From: an uncultured Clostridia bacterium
GTDB taxonomy: Bacteria; Bacillota_A; Clostridia; TANB77; CAG-508
DNA: 12,952 nucleotides
Assembly: GCA_947627825.1 (NCBI GenBank)
Contig: CANQXO010000031.1
Location: 1 to 12,952 of the forward strand
Direction: 5' to 3'
Part shown: positions 1-6,810 of the stretch, piece after piece
How the letters are laid out: each line of letters starts with the position of its first letter
Numbering within the stretch: position 1 is the stretch's first letter
The notes under the pieces: model-generated
The model's database searches: none
Told to the model about the DNA's origin: nothing
Seen by the model: the letters and a program-made list of their open reading frames with translations, nothing else
Position numbers and translations under genes: made by a program

Positions 1-86
1 CTTTAACAGAAACAGAAGTTTATGCAAATTATGATGTAACAACTAAGTTTCATGATTATTTAGTTAATAGTAAAAAACAACAATAA
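1..86 (+). CDS. 3' end of an unidentified protein (partial)
   Basis: An open frame enters from the left edge and ends at TAA 84-86. The visible tail is 27 residues and ends in a short basic/polar stretch (NSKKQQ). Aromatic and acidic residues are mixed (TETEVYANYD, then TKFHDYL), and there is no membrane segment in the visible part. The codons are A/T-ending like the rest of the window, and the frame contains no stop, so it is probably a real gene end. Too little is present to assign a family. No clear hairpin terminator follows it before the next gene. Confidence 0.5.
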   Translation, partial: LTETEVYANYDVTTKFHDYLVNSKKQQ

Positions 87-117
87 AAATTAAAAAATTT
101 TATTAATTATTTATAGA

Positions 118-147
118 TTAACAAAAAAGTAAGATTGTAAATATAAT
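118..147 (+). promoter_or_regulatory. Possible sigma-A promoter for the Asn-repeat protein gene
   Basis: TTAACA (118-123) and TATAAT (142-147) are separated by 18 bases, five of six and six of six matches to the consensus. Transcription would begin near 154, right at the AGGGGG ribosome binding site (153-158), giving a very short leader. In such AT-rich DNA a TATAAT match is cheap, so the call is tentative. Confidence 0.4.
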
Positions 148-165
148 ATATCAGGGGGAAAATAT

Positions 166-729
166 ATGATAAATCCAATCTTACTATTTTTTGTATTTCC
201 ACTCGTAACAATTATATTTAGCATAGCTTTAGAGAGAATATTTAATAATCCACTTTTAGTTTCAGCTATTATATTTGCTATATTTTTAATATTAACATTT
301 ACAGCTTTTACAGTAGATTTTTTAATATATGCAATAGCTTATGGAATACTAGCATTAATAACAGCCCTCATCTTTAGAACAATTCAAAATATATTAGACA
401 GATTAAATGAATTAGATGGCAACGGAGGAAACAACAACGGTGGAAATAACAACGGAGGAAACAACAATGGTGGAAATAACAACAGTGGCAATAATAACTC
501 GGGAAATAACAATAGTGGAAATAATAACTCTGGCAACAATAACAACGGAAATAATAATTCTGGAAATAACAACAATGGCAACAATAATAGTGGCAATAAC
601 AATAATGGAAACAATAATAGTGGAAACAACAATGGAGGAAATAATAACGGAGGTAATTGCCCTAATAGTAACGCTTGTAGAGTTTGCTGTTGTCAAAGAC
701 AATATTTAAGATGTCTACGAGGAAGATAA
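166..729 (+). CDS. Small membrane protein with Gly-Asn repeat and Cys-rich tail
   Basis: The protein has 187 residues in three parts. Residues 1-75 are very hydrophobic, with two or three membrane segments (about 3-20, 30-50, 52-72); their spacing and the segment LILTFTAF resemble the small DUF2651/YbeF family, by memory only. Residues 88-162 are 15 tandem five-residue units GNNNX (X is G, S or N), a flexible polar stalk. Residues 163-187 form a compact basic tail with six cysteines (165, 171, 174, 175, 176, 183), including a CCC run, suited to disulfide cross-linking or metal binding. The start is supported by AGGGGG eight to twelve bases upstream. An exposed surface or spore-envelope role would fit a membrane anchor, stalk and Cys-rich end, but that is inference; the function is unknown. 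The gene ends just before a bidirectional terminator shared with mutS2. Confidence 0.8.
   Translation: MINPILLFFVFPLVTIIFSIALERIFNNPLLVSAIIFAIFLILTFTAFTVDFLIYAIAYGILALITALIFRTIQNILDRLNELDGNGGNNNGGNNNGGNNNGGNNNSGNNNSGNNNSGNNNSGNNNNGNNNSGNNNNGNNNSGNNNNGNNNSGNNNGGNNNGGNCPNSNACRVCCCQRQYLRCLRGR
427..651 (+). repeat. 15-unit tandem 15-bp repeat encoding GNNNX
   Basis: Fifteen in-frame 15-bp units encode Gly-Asn-Asn-Asn-(Gly/Ser/Asn). The units differ at synonymous positions (AAC or AAT, GGA or GGC), so they are degenerate and not freshly copied. In the middle, GNNNS and GNNNN alternate, giving a 30-bp higher-order period. Copy number could vary by slippage between strains. The long open frames on the other strand and in other frames here are artefacts of this composition. 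Confidence 0.9.
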
Positions 730-736
730 TACAAAT

Positions 737-772
737 AAAAAAGAAAGTTTCAAAACCGAAACTTTCTTTTTT
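737..772. terminator. Bidirectional rho-independent terminator
   Basis: A perfect 15-bp stem (737-751 with 758-772) with a six-base loop lies between the stop of the Asn-repeat gene (729) and the stop of mutS2 (777). Both ends are A/T runs, so it makes a T-tract terminator on either strand, which fits the convergent genes. Confidence 0.88.
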
Positions 773-776
773 GGCT

Positions 777-2975
777 TTATTTCAAATTTACAATAGTTAC
801 ACCAAAATCTCCTTCTCCATAATCTGCAATATGGAAAGAAGCAACATATTTTGATTTTTTTAAATATTCATGAATTCCTTGACGAAGTTTTCCGGTGCCT
901 TTACCATGTACTACTCGCACTTGATGAAGATGAGCCATTTTACAATTATCTAAATATTTGTCAAGTATTTCTACAGCAGGTGCAACATTTTCTCCAATTA
1001 AGTTTATTTCTGTAGAGATATTTTGAGATTTGTTATTACTAATATGAACTTTACCAGACTTTTTATTTTCAACAGGTTTGTCATTTTTATATTGATTATT
1101 TAATTGCAATAAAACACTTAAATCTAAATCATTACTAGATATTTTATTAATTGAAGAGTTTAGTTCATTTCTAATGTAATTTGCCTTTTTTGTATCAGTA
1201 GTTTTGTTTAATTCTTTAATTGCATCGCTAGCCTTATTTTTAGCATCAAGCAAAATTTCCTTAGCTTCTCTTTTGGTTTGCTCAAGTTTTTCTTGCTCTT
1301 TTATTAATTTATCATTATTTTCTTTTTCTAATTCTTTTCGCAAATTCTGAACTTGCACAAGATTTTTTTCAATCTCTATTTTCTGTTTTTCAATTTCTGC
1401 TCTATCATCATAAATATTTTTCATCAAAGTTTCAATATCTGTGTCTGGTTTTGATATAAGAGAGGAAGCTCTGTTAATTATATCATCAGAAATTCCAAGT
1501 TTTTTACTTATTTCAAAAGCGTTACTTTTTCCGGGAATTCCAAGTAGTAAATGATAAGTTGGTTTTAGAGTGCTTAAATCAAATTCACAACTAGCATTCT
1601 CAAAGCCATTATTGGTAATACAATAATTTTTAATTTCATGATAGTGTGTAGTTGCCATTGTAAAACATTTACCAGCGTGGAAATACTCTAACAAGCTAAT
1701 TGCTAAACTAGCACCTTCAATAGGGTCAGTTCCAGAGCCAAGTTCATCAACTAGTATCAAGCTATTTTGAGTAAAGGTTTTTATGATTTGCACTATATTA
1801 GTTATATGTGATGAAAATGTACTTAGTGATTCTTCTATACTTTGTTCATCGCCAATGTCAGCAAAGATATTATCGAAAACTTTAATGTGACTTCCTTCTA
1901 AAACAGGAATGCAAAGTCCAGCTTGAGCCATTGCACAAAGAAGTCCAATGGTTTTTAAAGATACAGTTTTACCACCAGTATTAGGACCGGTAATAACTAA
2001 AGTAGTAAAGCTTTTGCCAAGTTCAATATCTATAGGCACTACTTTCTCTTTGCTAATTAAAGGATGCCTTGCACCTTTAAATTCAATATAATCAGAAATT
2101 TGAGGCTTAGTACACTCGTAATCTATTGCAAAACTGGCTTTAGCAGATATAAAGTCTAATATTCCCACTAAGTTATTTGTGTTTTTTAAGTTATCTGTGA
2201 TAGGAAATAAAAGTTTAGAAAGATTTTCTAATATTCTTTCTATTTCTTTATTTTCTTCAACAATTAAACTGCCAATTTTGTTGTTCATTTCAAATATCAC
2301 CATTGGCTCAATATAAACAGTAGAGCCACTGCTTGAAGTATCATGAATAAATCCTTTTACTTGTGATTGGTATTCTTCTTTGATAGGCAAAACAAATCTA
2401 TTATTTCTAATTGTGATTACTTGGTCCATAATATATTTTGAATATTCATTAGAATGTAGAAGATGATTAAGTTTATCCTTAATGCTTGCTTCTAAGTTTT
2501 TCTTGTTCCTTCTAATAGAAGACAAATTTTTAGATGCCTCGTCAGCAATTTCGTTTTCAGATATTATACTTGAAAATATTTTTTTCTCGACTTCTAAATT
2601 AGAGTATAGTTCATCAAAATATTGACATATAAATTTAAGTTCAATTTCAGATTGTTTGTAGTATGAAGTCAAGCTTCTTGAGGCCTTAAGCAGATTTGCA
2701 ATATCAAGTAAATCTTTAGCGTTTAAATAAGTTCCACTTTCTAATTTTTTAATAATTAAAGTTAAATCTATAATTTCATCTACTTTAAAATTTCCTATTG
2801 AAGAAAAAAGCCTAATAGCTTCATCAGTTTCTTCAGTATATCTAAATACTTTTTCTTTATCAGAATAGGGCATCAAATCATTCGCAATGTTTTTCCCAAT
2901 GAAAGTATTGCAGTATAAAGATAATTTATTTCTAATCTCATTAAATTCTAATTTATTTAAATATTTATCAATCAT
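777..2975 (-). CDS. mutS2: MutS2: ribosome-splitting/recombination ATPase with Smr domain
   Basis: MutS2 proteins are dimeric MutS-type ATPases without the mismatch-recognition domain. In Bacillus subtilis MutS2 splits collided ribosomes and feeds ribosome quality control; elsewhere it suppresses recombination. Visible features are the MutS core and lever region (about 1-310), Walker A GPNTGGKT (330-337), the GDEQSIEESLSTFSSH signature (375-390), Walker B LILVDELGSGTDP (406-418), TTHYHE (442-447), a charged coiled coil (about 510-610), and a C-terminal Smr domain (about 655-732) with HGKGTGKLR at 690-698. It is 732 residues, somewhat under the usual 780-790. The first Smr motif, normally LDLR-G, reads INLIG (657-661). 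The start has GAGGT at 2986-2982, six bases away. It is transcribed alone, and its leader appears to contain an attenuator (see 2993-3146). Confidence 0.95.
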   Translation of the reverse strand: MIDKYLNKLEFNEIRNKLSLYCNTFIGKNIANDLMPYSDKEKVFRYTEETDEAIRLFSSIGNFKVDEIIDLTLIIKKLESGTYLNAKDLLDIANLLKASRSLTSYYKQSEIELKFICQYFDELYSNLEVEKKIFSSIISENEIADEASKNLSSIRRNKKNLEASIKDKLNHLLHSNEYSKYIMDQVITIRNNRFVLPIKEEYQSQVKGFIHDTSSSGSTVYIEPMVIFEMNNKIGSLIVEENKEIERILENLSKLLFPITDNLKNTNNLVGILDFISAKASFAIDYECTKPQISDYIEFKGARHPLISKEKVVPIDIELGKSFTTLVITGPNTGGKTVSLKTIGLLCAMAQAGLCIPVLEGSHIKVFDNIFADIGDEQSIEESLSTFSSHITNIVQIIKTFTQNSLILVDELGSGTDPIEGASLAISLLEYFHAGKCFTMATTHYHEIKNYCITNNGFENASCEFDLSTLKPTYHLLLGIPGKSNAFEISKKLGISDDIINRASSLISKPDTDIETLMKNIYDDRAEIEKQKIEIEKNLVQVQNLRKELEKENNDKLIKEQEKLEQTKREAKEILLDAKNKASDAIKELNKTTDTKKANYIRNELNSSINKISSNDLDLSVLLQLNNQYKNDKPVENKKSGKVHISNNKSQNISTEINLIGENVAPAVEILDKYLDNCKMAHLHQVRVVHGKGTGKLRQGIHEYLKKSKYVASFHIADYGEGDFGVTIVNLK

Positions 2976-2992
2976 TAATTTACCTCATAATA

Positions 2993-3030
2993 TAAAAAGA
3001 AGCCAGATGGAAATTTCTTTCCATCTGGCT
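2993..3030 (-). terminator. Intrinsic terminator in the mutS2 leader
   Basis: On the minus strand a perfect 13-bp stem (3030-3018 with 3013-3001, GC-containing AGCCAGATGG arm) with a four-base loop is followed by TCTTTTTA (3000-2993). It ends about 18 bases before the mutS2 ATG and 7 bases before its ribosome binding site, so any transcript from the upstream promoter must read through it to express mutS2. On the + strand no T-run follows, so it works leftwards only. Confidence 0.85.
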
Positions 3031-3071
3031 ATATTTGGAGGGTAGCCAAAGCCAAAATGGCAGCTCGTAAT

Positions 3072-3125
3072 CTAATTTAAAACAACCCTCTGTGGTTTTA
3101 TGGGAAGACCCATATAAGTGTGCAT
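3072..3125 (-). CDS. Candidate 17-residue leader peptide (uORF) upstream of mutS2
   Basis: ATG (3125-3123) to TAG (3074-3072) encodes MHTYMGLPIKPQRVVLN. It starts about 21 nt into the predicted transcript and ends about 12 nt before the segment that can disrupt the terminator. Codons AGG-GTT (12-14) contain GAGGGT, one strand of the 6-bp pairing with 3043-3038, so a ribosome near the end of this ORF would break that pairing. The Shine-Dalgarno sequence is weak (AAAAGAT region), and a second in-frame ATG (codon 5) is possible. No amino acid is repeated as in amino-acid biosynthesis leaders. Coding is inferred from position and structure, not shown. Confidence 0.42.
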   Translation of the reverse strand: MHTYMGLPIKPQRVVLN

Positions 3126-3152
3126 AGTATCTTTTAGGACTTCAACGATTTA

Positions 3153-3181
3153 ATTATAACATGATTTACATAAAATGTCAA
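3153..3181 (-). promoter_or_regulatory. Consensus sigma-A promoter of the mutS2 leader
   Basis: On the minus strand TTGACA (3181-3176) and TATAAT (3158-3153) are both perfect and exactly 17 bases apart. The expected start is near G3146. This is the best promoter in the window and the only clear one upstream of mutS2. Confidence 0.85.
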
Positions 3182-3188
3182 TACTAAG

Positions 3189-3217
3189 TTGCAATAAATT
3201 TTTAATGATGATATAAT
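3189..3217 (+). promoter_or_regulatory. Sigma-A promoter of dnaE
   Basis: TTGCAA (3189-3194) and TATAAT (3212-3217) are 17 bases apart. The start would be near 3224, followed by the AAGGAG ribosome binding site (3228-3233) and ATG at 3245. It is back to back with the mutS2 leader promoter; their -35 boxes are only seven bases apart, so the two may compete. Confidence 0.65.
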
Positions 3218-3244
3218 GCAGAAAAATAAGGAGTATATTGATAA

Positions 3245-4366
3245 ATGTTAAACGGAAAATTTGTACATTTGCATGTTCATAGTGAATTTAGTTTACTAGA
3301 TGGTGCAAATAGAATAAAAGATTTACCAGTAAGGGCAAAAGAGCTTGGAATGGATGCTATGGCGATAACCGACCATGGTGTTATGTTTGGTGTAATTGAT
3401 TTTTATAAAGCTTGCAAAGAAAACGGCATAAAGCCTATAATCGGTTGTGAGGTTTATGTTGCACCAAGAAAATTAACAGACAAAGACCCTATAATAGACA
3501 GTAAATATAATCACTTAATACTCCTAGCTAAAGATAATAATGGATATAAAAACTTAACGAAAATAGTTTCTTTAGGTTTTACAGAAGGTTTTTATTATAA
3601 GCCAAGAATAGATAAGGAAGTGCTTGAAAAGTATCATGAAGGCTTAGTTTGTTCTTCAGCCTGCCTAGCAGGTGAAATACCATCATATATAACAAAAGGA
3701 GATATAGAAGGAGCAAAAAAAGCTGCACTTTGGTATAAAAATTTATTTGGAGAAGATTATTACCTAGAAATTCAAAATAACGGCATAAAAGAGCAAGCTT
3801 TAGTTAATCAAAAGTTAATACAAATATCTAAAGAACTTGATATACCTCTTTTAGCAACAAATGATTCACATTATTTAAAAAAAGAAGATGCATATAATCA
3901 TGAGGTTCTTTTATGTATTCAAACAGGCAAAAAGATGTCTGACGACGACAGAATGAAATTTGAGACAGATGAGCTTTACATAAAATCACCAGAAGAAATG
4001 ATGGATTATTTTAAAGCAGTTCCAGAAGCCATAGAAAATACTGTAAAAGTAGCTGAAAAATGCAATGTAGAATTTGAATTTGGACACACAATACTTCCTA
4101 ACTATGATGTACCAGCAGAATATAAAACCCATTTTGATTATCTAAAAAAATTAACAGATGATGGGCTAAAAAATAGATATGGAGAAAATTTAAGCAAAGA
4201 AATAATTGAAAGAGAGGAATATGAATTAGATGTAATTCAAAAAATGGGATATACCGATTATTTCTTAATAGTTTGGGATTATGTACATTTTGCAAAATCT
4301 CATGATATTCCAGTAGGCCCACGGCAGAGGCTCTGGTGCAGGTTCAATAGTTGCGTATGCAATTGA
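3245..4366 (+). CDS. dnaE: DNA polymerase III alpha subunit DnaE, N-terminal part (before frameshift)
   Basis: This is the 5' part of the replicative DNA polymerase gene. Residues 1-210 are the PHP domain: HLHVHSEFSLLDG (8-20) with the H-x-H pair, ITDHG (41-45), CEVYVAPR (68-75) and ATNDSHYL (204-211). The metal-ligand positions look intact, so this domain could retain proofreading or pyrophosphatase activity. Polymerase-domain sequence follows, up to DIPVGP (about 354-359). After base 4321 the frame is wrong: the last 14 residues of this ORF match nothing, and it stops at 4366. The true continuation lies in the next frame from 4323. The start is supported by AAGGAG, 11 bases upstream, and a promoter at 3189-3217. 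Joined, the protein would be 1158 residues, normal for Clostridia-type DnaE. Confidence 0.93.
   Translation: MLNGKFVHLHVHSEFSLLDGANRIKDLPVRAKELGMDAMAITDHGVMFGVIDFYKACKENGIKPIIGCEVYVAPRKLTDKDPIIDSKYNHLILLAKDNNGYKNLTKIVSLGFTEGFYYKPRIDKEVLEKYHEGLVCSSACLAGEIPSYITKGDIEGAKKAALWYKNLFGEDYYLEIQNNGIKEQALVNQKLIQISKELDIPLLATNDSHYLKKEDAYNHEVLLCIQTGKKMSDDDRMKFETDELYIKSPEEMMDYFKAVPEAIENTVKVAEKCNVEFEFGHTILPNYDVPAEYKTHFDYLKKLTDDGLKNRYGENLSKEIIEREEYELDVIQKMGYTDYFLIVWDYVHFAKSHDIPVGPRQRLWCRFNSCVCN
4316..4334 (+). other. dnaE: Frameshift point in dnaE: one extra base
   Basis: The conserved DnaE segment GPGRGSGAGS should read GGC CCA GGC AGA GGC TCT. The window reads GGC CCA C GGC AGA GGC TCT, so one C (4322) is extra. 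Removing it restores an uninterrupted frame from 3245 to 6722. The site is not a long homopolymer. A sequencing or assembly error is the simplest explanation, because an unbroken dnaE is expected to be essential. Confidence 0.92.
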
Positions 4367-4436
4367 AATAACCGATATAGACCCAATAAAGTATGGATTA
4401 CTATTTGAAAGATTTTTAAATCCAGAAAGAATTAGC

Positions 4437-6722
4437 ATGCCCGATTTTGATATAGATTTTGATTATGAAAAAAGGCAAGAAGTAATAGATTATGTTGCTG
4501 AAAAATACGGACAAGACCATGTTTCGCAGATTATTACATTTGGCACAATGGCTGCAAAAATGGTAATAAGAGATGTTGGAAGGGTACTAGATTTTCCATT
4601 TGCTGAAACAAATAATCTAGCTAAAATGATTCCAAATGAAGTACACATGACTATAAGCAAGGCTTTAGAAATAAACAAAGAATTTAGAGATTTATATGAA
4701 ACAAATGAGCAAATAAAAAATCTTATAAATATTGCAATGGCACTTGAAGGAATGCCAAGGCAGGCCTCTACTCATGCTTGTGGAATAATAATAACAAGAG
4801 AGCCAGTAGTTGATTTTGTACCACTTTATGCGAGAGATGGTGTCATTTCAACTCAATATATAATGACAACACTAGAAGAATTAGGACTTTTAAAAATGGA
4901 CTTTTTAGGGTTAAGGACTCTTACTGTTATTAGAGATGCTAAAGAACTTATAAAAGAAAATCAAGGCAAAATTGTAGAATTTGATAAAGATATGAATGAC
5001 CCAAAAGTATATAAGTTGTGGCAAGATGGTAATTCAATTGGAATATTCCAATTTGAAAGTCAAGGAATGACAAATTTTATGAAAGATTTAAAGCCTGACT
5101 GTTTGGAAGACATCATAGCTGGAGTTTCACTATATAGACCTGGACCAATGGACCAAATTCCAAGATATATAGCAAATAAAAAAGACCCTACAAATGCAGT
5201 TTATACTCATCCAGCATTAAAACCAATATTGGAAGTAACTTATGGATGTATGGTATATCAAGAGCAAGTAATGCAAATAGTTAGAGATTTGGCAGGATAT
5301 TCTCTTGGAAGGGCAGACCTAGTAAGAAGGGCAATGGGAAAAAAGAAACTTGATGTAATGGCCAAAGAAAAAGAAAATTTTGTACATGGAAAATTAGATG
5401 AAAATGGCAATGTAGAAGTACAAGGTTGTGTAAGAAACGGAATAGATGAAGAATCAGCAAACAAAATATTTGATGAAATGGCAGAGTTTGCAAAATATGC
5501 TTTTAATAAATCACATGCTGCTTGTTATGCTGTAGTTGCCTATCAAACAGCCTATTTAAAAGCATATTATCCGGCTGAATTTATGGCTGCAATGCTTAAC
5601 AGTTTTTTGGGCAATTTGGGCAAAGTTCCTATTTACATAAATGAATGTAAAAGGTTAAACTTAAAAATCCTAAAACCAGATATAAACAAAAGCTTTACTA
5701 AATTCACCGCAAAAGGCGATAGTATTAGATTTGGATTAGGAAGTGTGAAAAATGTTGGAATATCAGCAATCGACTCAATTGTTAAAGAAAGAGAAGAAAA
5801 CGGTGAATACAAAGATTTTACCGATTTTGCAGAAAGAATATATGGAGAAGCTGTTAATAAAAAGTGTATAGAAAGCTTAATTAAATCAGGAGCATTTGAT
5901 AATCTAGGAAAAACAAGAAGCACTTTACTAGCTTCATTTGAACAAATAATTGAAACAATAGCAGATGAAAATAAAAAGGATTTCTCTGACCAAATAACCA
6001 TGTTTGATGTAGCCAATACTCAAGAAGATATACAAAAAATGAAGTATACATTTATAGAAAAGGAAGAATTTTCAGAAAAAGAACTTTTATCTATGGAAAA
6101 AGAAATGCTTGGAATTTATATATCAGGACATCCATTAGAAAAATACAGAAAGCAAATAGAAGAAACAAATAACATAAATACAATGCAAATTTCAGAGGCT
6201 TTAACTGAACTTGAAGAAGAAGGTAGATGCGAACTAGAAGATGGAAAACAAGTAAATTTTTCAGGTGTTATAAGTAGTATAAAAAAGAAATATACAAAAA
6301 ACAATAAAATAATGGCATTTGTTACAGTTGAAGATTTATATGGAAGTTGTGAGGTGATTGTTTTTGAAAGTTGCTATAATAAATCTAGTAATGTTTTAAT
6401 GGATGAAAATCTAGTTACAATTAATGGTAGAATAAGTATAAAAGATGAAAATGATATAAGTATAATAGCCAATAACATAACTGAATTAAAATCAAATGGA
6501 AAGAAACATCTTCAAATTAATATTACGAATTTAGATGAAAAACAAAAAGAAAAATTAAGAGGAGCAATTAAATTTTTTACAGGCGATAGAAATAACATGG
6601 CACTTTATGTGCTTCAAGGAGATGAAAAGAAAAGTGCAGGAGCAATATTTGCTAATGATGATACTATAAAAGAATTTGAAGAAATTGTTGGAAAAGAAAA
6701 TTTGACGATGACAGAAGAATAA
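4437..6722 (+). CDS. dnaE: DNA polymerase III alpha subunit DnaE, C-terminal part (after frameshift)
   Basis: This is the catalytic and C-terminal part of DnaE. Sense sequence in this frame actually begins at 4323 with GRGSGAGSIVAYAIEITD; the ATG at 4437 is only the first start codon in the frame and has no ribosome binding site. MPDFDIDF carries the catalytic Asp-x-Asp pair, at residues 402/404 of the joined protein, close to 401/403 of E. coli DnaE. Next come the palm and fingers (IFQFESQGMTNFMKDLKPD, YRPGPMDQIPRY, YQEQVMQI, NKSHAACYAVVAYQTAYLKAYYP), the helix-hairpin-helix region (KNVGISAIDSI), and a C-terminal OB fold (VNFSGVISSIKKKYTKNNKI onward) for single-stranded DNA. Apart from the frameshift nothing is missing. 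No hairpin terminator follows; the next promoter starts 27 bases after the stop. Confidence 0.93.
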   Translation: MPDFDIDFDYEKRQEVIDYVAEKYGQDHVSQIITFGTMAAKMVIRDVGRVLDFPFAETNNLAKMIPNEVHMTISKALEINKEFRDLYETNEQIKNLINIAMALEGMPRQASTHACGIIITREPVVDFVPLYARDGVISTQYIMTTLEELGLLKMDFLGLRTLTVIRDAKELIKENQGKIVEFDKDMNDPKVYKLWQDGNSIGIFQFESQGMTNFMKDLKPDCLEDIIAGVSLYRPGPMDQIPRYIANKKDPTNAVYTHPALKPILEVTYGCMVYQEQVMQIVRDLAGYSLGRADLVRRAMGKKKLDVMAKEKENFVHGKLDENGNVEVQGCVRNGIDEESANKIFDEMAEFAKYAFNKSHAACYAVVAYQTAYLKAYYPAEFMAAMLNSFLGNLGKVPIYINECKRLNLKILKPDINKSFTKFTAKGDSIRFGLGSVKNVGISAIDSIVKEREENGEYKDFTDFAERIYGEAVNKKCIESLIKSGAFDNLGKTRSTLLASFEQIIETIADENKKDFSDQITMFDVANTQEDIQKMKYTFIEKEEFSEKELLSMEKEMLGIYISGHPLEKYRKQIEETNNINTMQISEALTELEEEGRCELEDGKQVNFSGVISSIKKKYTKNNKIMAFVTVEDLYGSCEVIVFESCYNKSSNVLMDENLVTINGRISIKDENDISIIANNITELKSNGKKHLQINITNLDEKQKEKLRGAIKFFTGDRNNMALYVLQGDEKKSAGAIFANDDTIKEFEEIVGKENLTMTEE

Positions 6723-6748
6723 AAATATATCAAATTTGTTTAAAATAC

Positions 6749-6777
6749 TTGTAAAATTGAGCATATATTGATATACT
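6749..6777 (+). promoter_or_regulatory. Sigma-A promoter of the asp23-nusB-xse-fhs run
   Basis: TTGTAA (6749-6754) and TATACT (6772-6777) are 17 bases apart. The start would be near 6784, and AGGAGG (6797-6802) with ATG at 6811 follow. There is no terminator after dnaE, so some read-through from dnaE is also possible. Confidence 0.6.
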
Positions 6778-6810
6778 AAGAATATCATAAACTAAGAGGA
6801 GGTTTATATT

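Larger units (their letters stand above)
2993..3146 (-). ncRNA. Structured leader RNA of mutS2, candidate attenuator or independent small RNA
   Basis: A consensus promoter predicts a start near 3146, and a strong terminator ends the RNA near 2993, giving about 154 nt. Hairpins seen: a 6-bp stem with tetraloop (3114-3099); a 6-bp pairing of 3090-3085 (GAGGGT) with 3043-3038 (ACCCTC); and the terminator. A competing pairing exists: 3060-3050 (CCATTTTGGCT) with 3030-3021 (AGCCAGATGG), ten pairs with one wobble and one bulge, which would destroy the terminator. A 17-codon ORF lies in the 5' half. This architecture fits ribosome-controlled transcription attenuation of mutS2. A stand-alone RNA (for example a 6S-like RNA) is the alternative; I did not recognise a known riboswitch or a 5'/3' closing stem typical of 6S RNA. 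Confidence 0.6.

Noticed and set aside
427..651. Regular repeats suggesting a CRISPR array
   Set aside because: The units are 15 bp without spacers and keep a reading frame; this is a protein repeat.
384..709. Long open frames on both strands inside the Asn-Gly repeat
   Set aside because: They are low-complexity by-products of the 15-bp repeat, have no ribosome binding sites and read as runs of Leu/Pro or Ile/Thr/Val.
2993..3146. Firm call of 6S RNA, T-box or a metabolite riboswitch in the mutS2 leader
   Set aside because: No T-box TGGNACCGCG motif, no recognised riboswitch core and no long closing stem for 6S RNA were found by eye.
4437..6722. A separate gene starting at ATG 4437
   Set aside because: The start has no ribosome binding site, and the frame encodes conserved DnaE residues upstream to 4323; it is the second part of dnaE.
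6726..6776. TATATCAA/TTGATATA inverted repeat between dnaE and the asp23-like gene
   Set aside because: Eight A/T-rich bases separated by about 35 bases, without a T-run; likely chance, and it overlaps the promoter -10 region.
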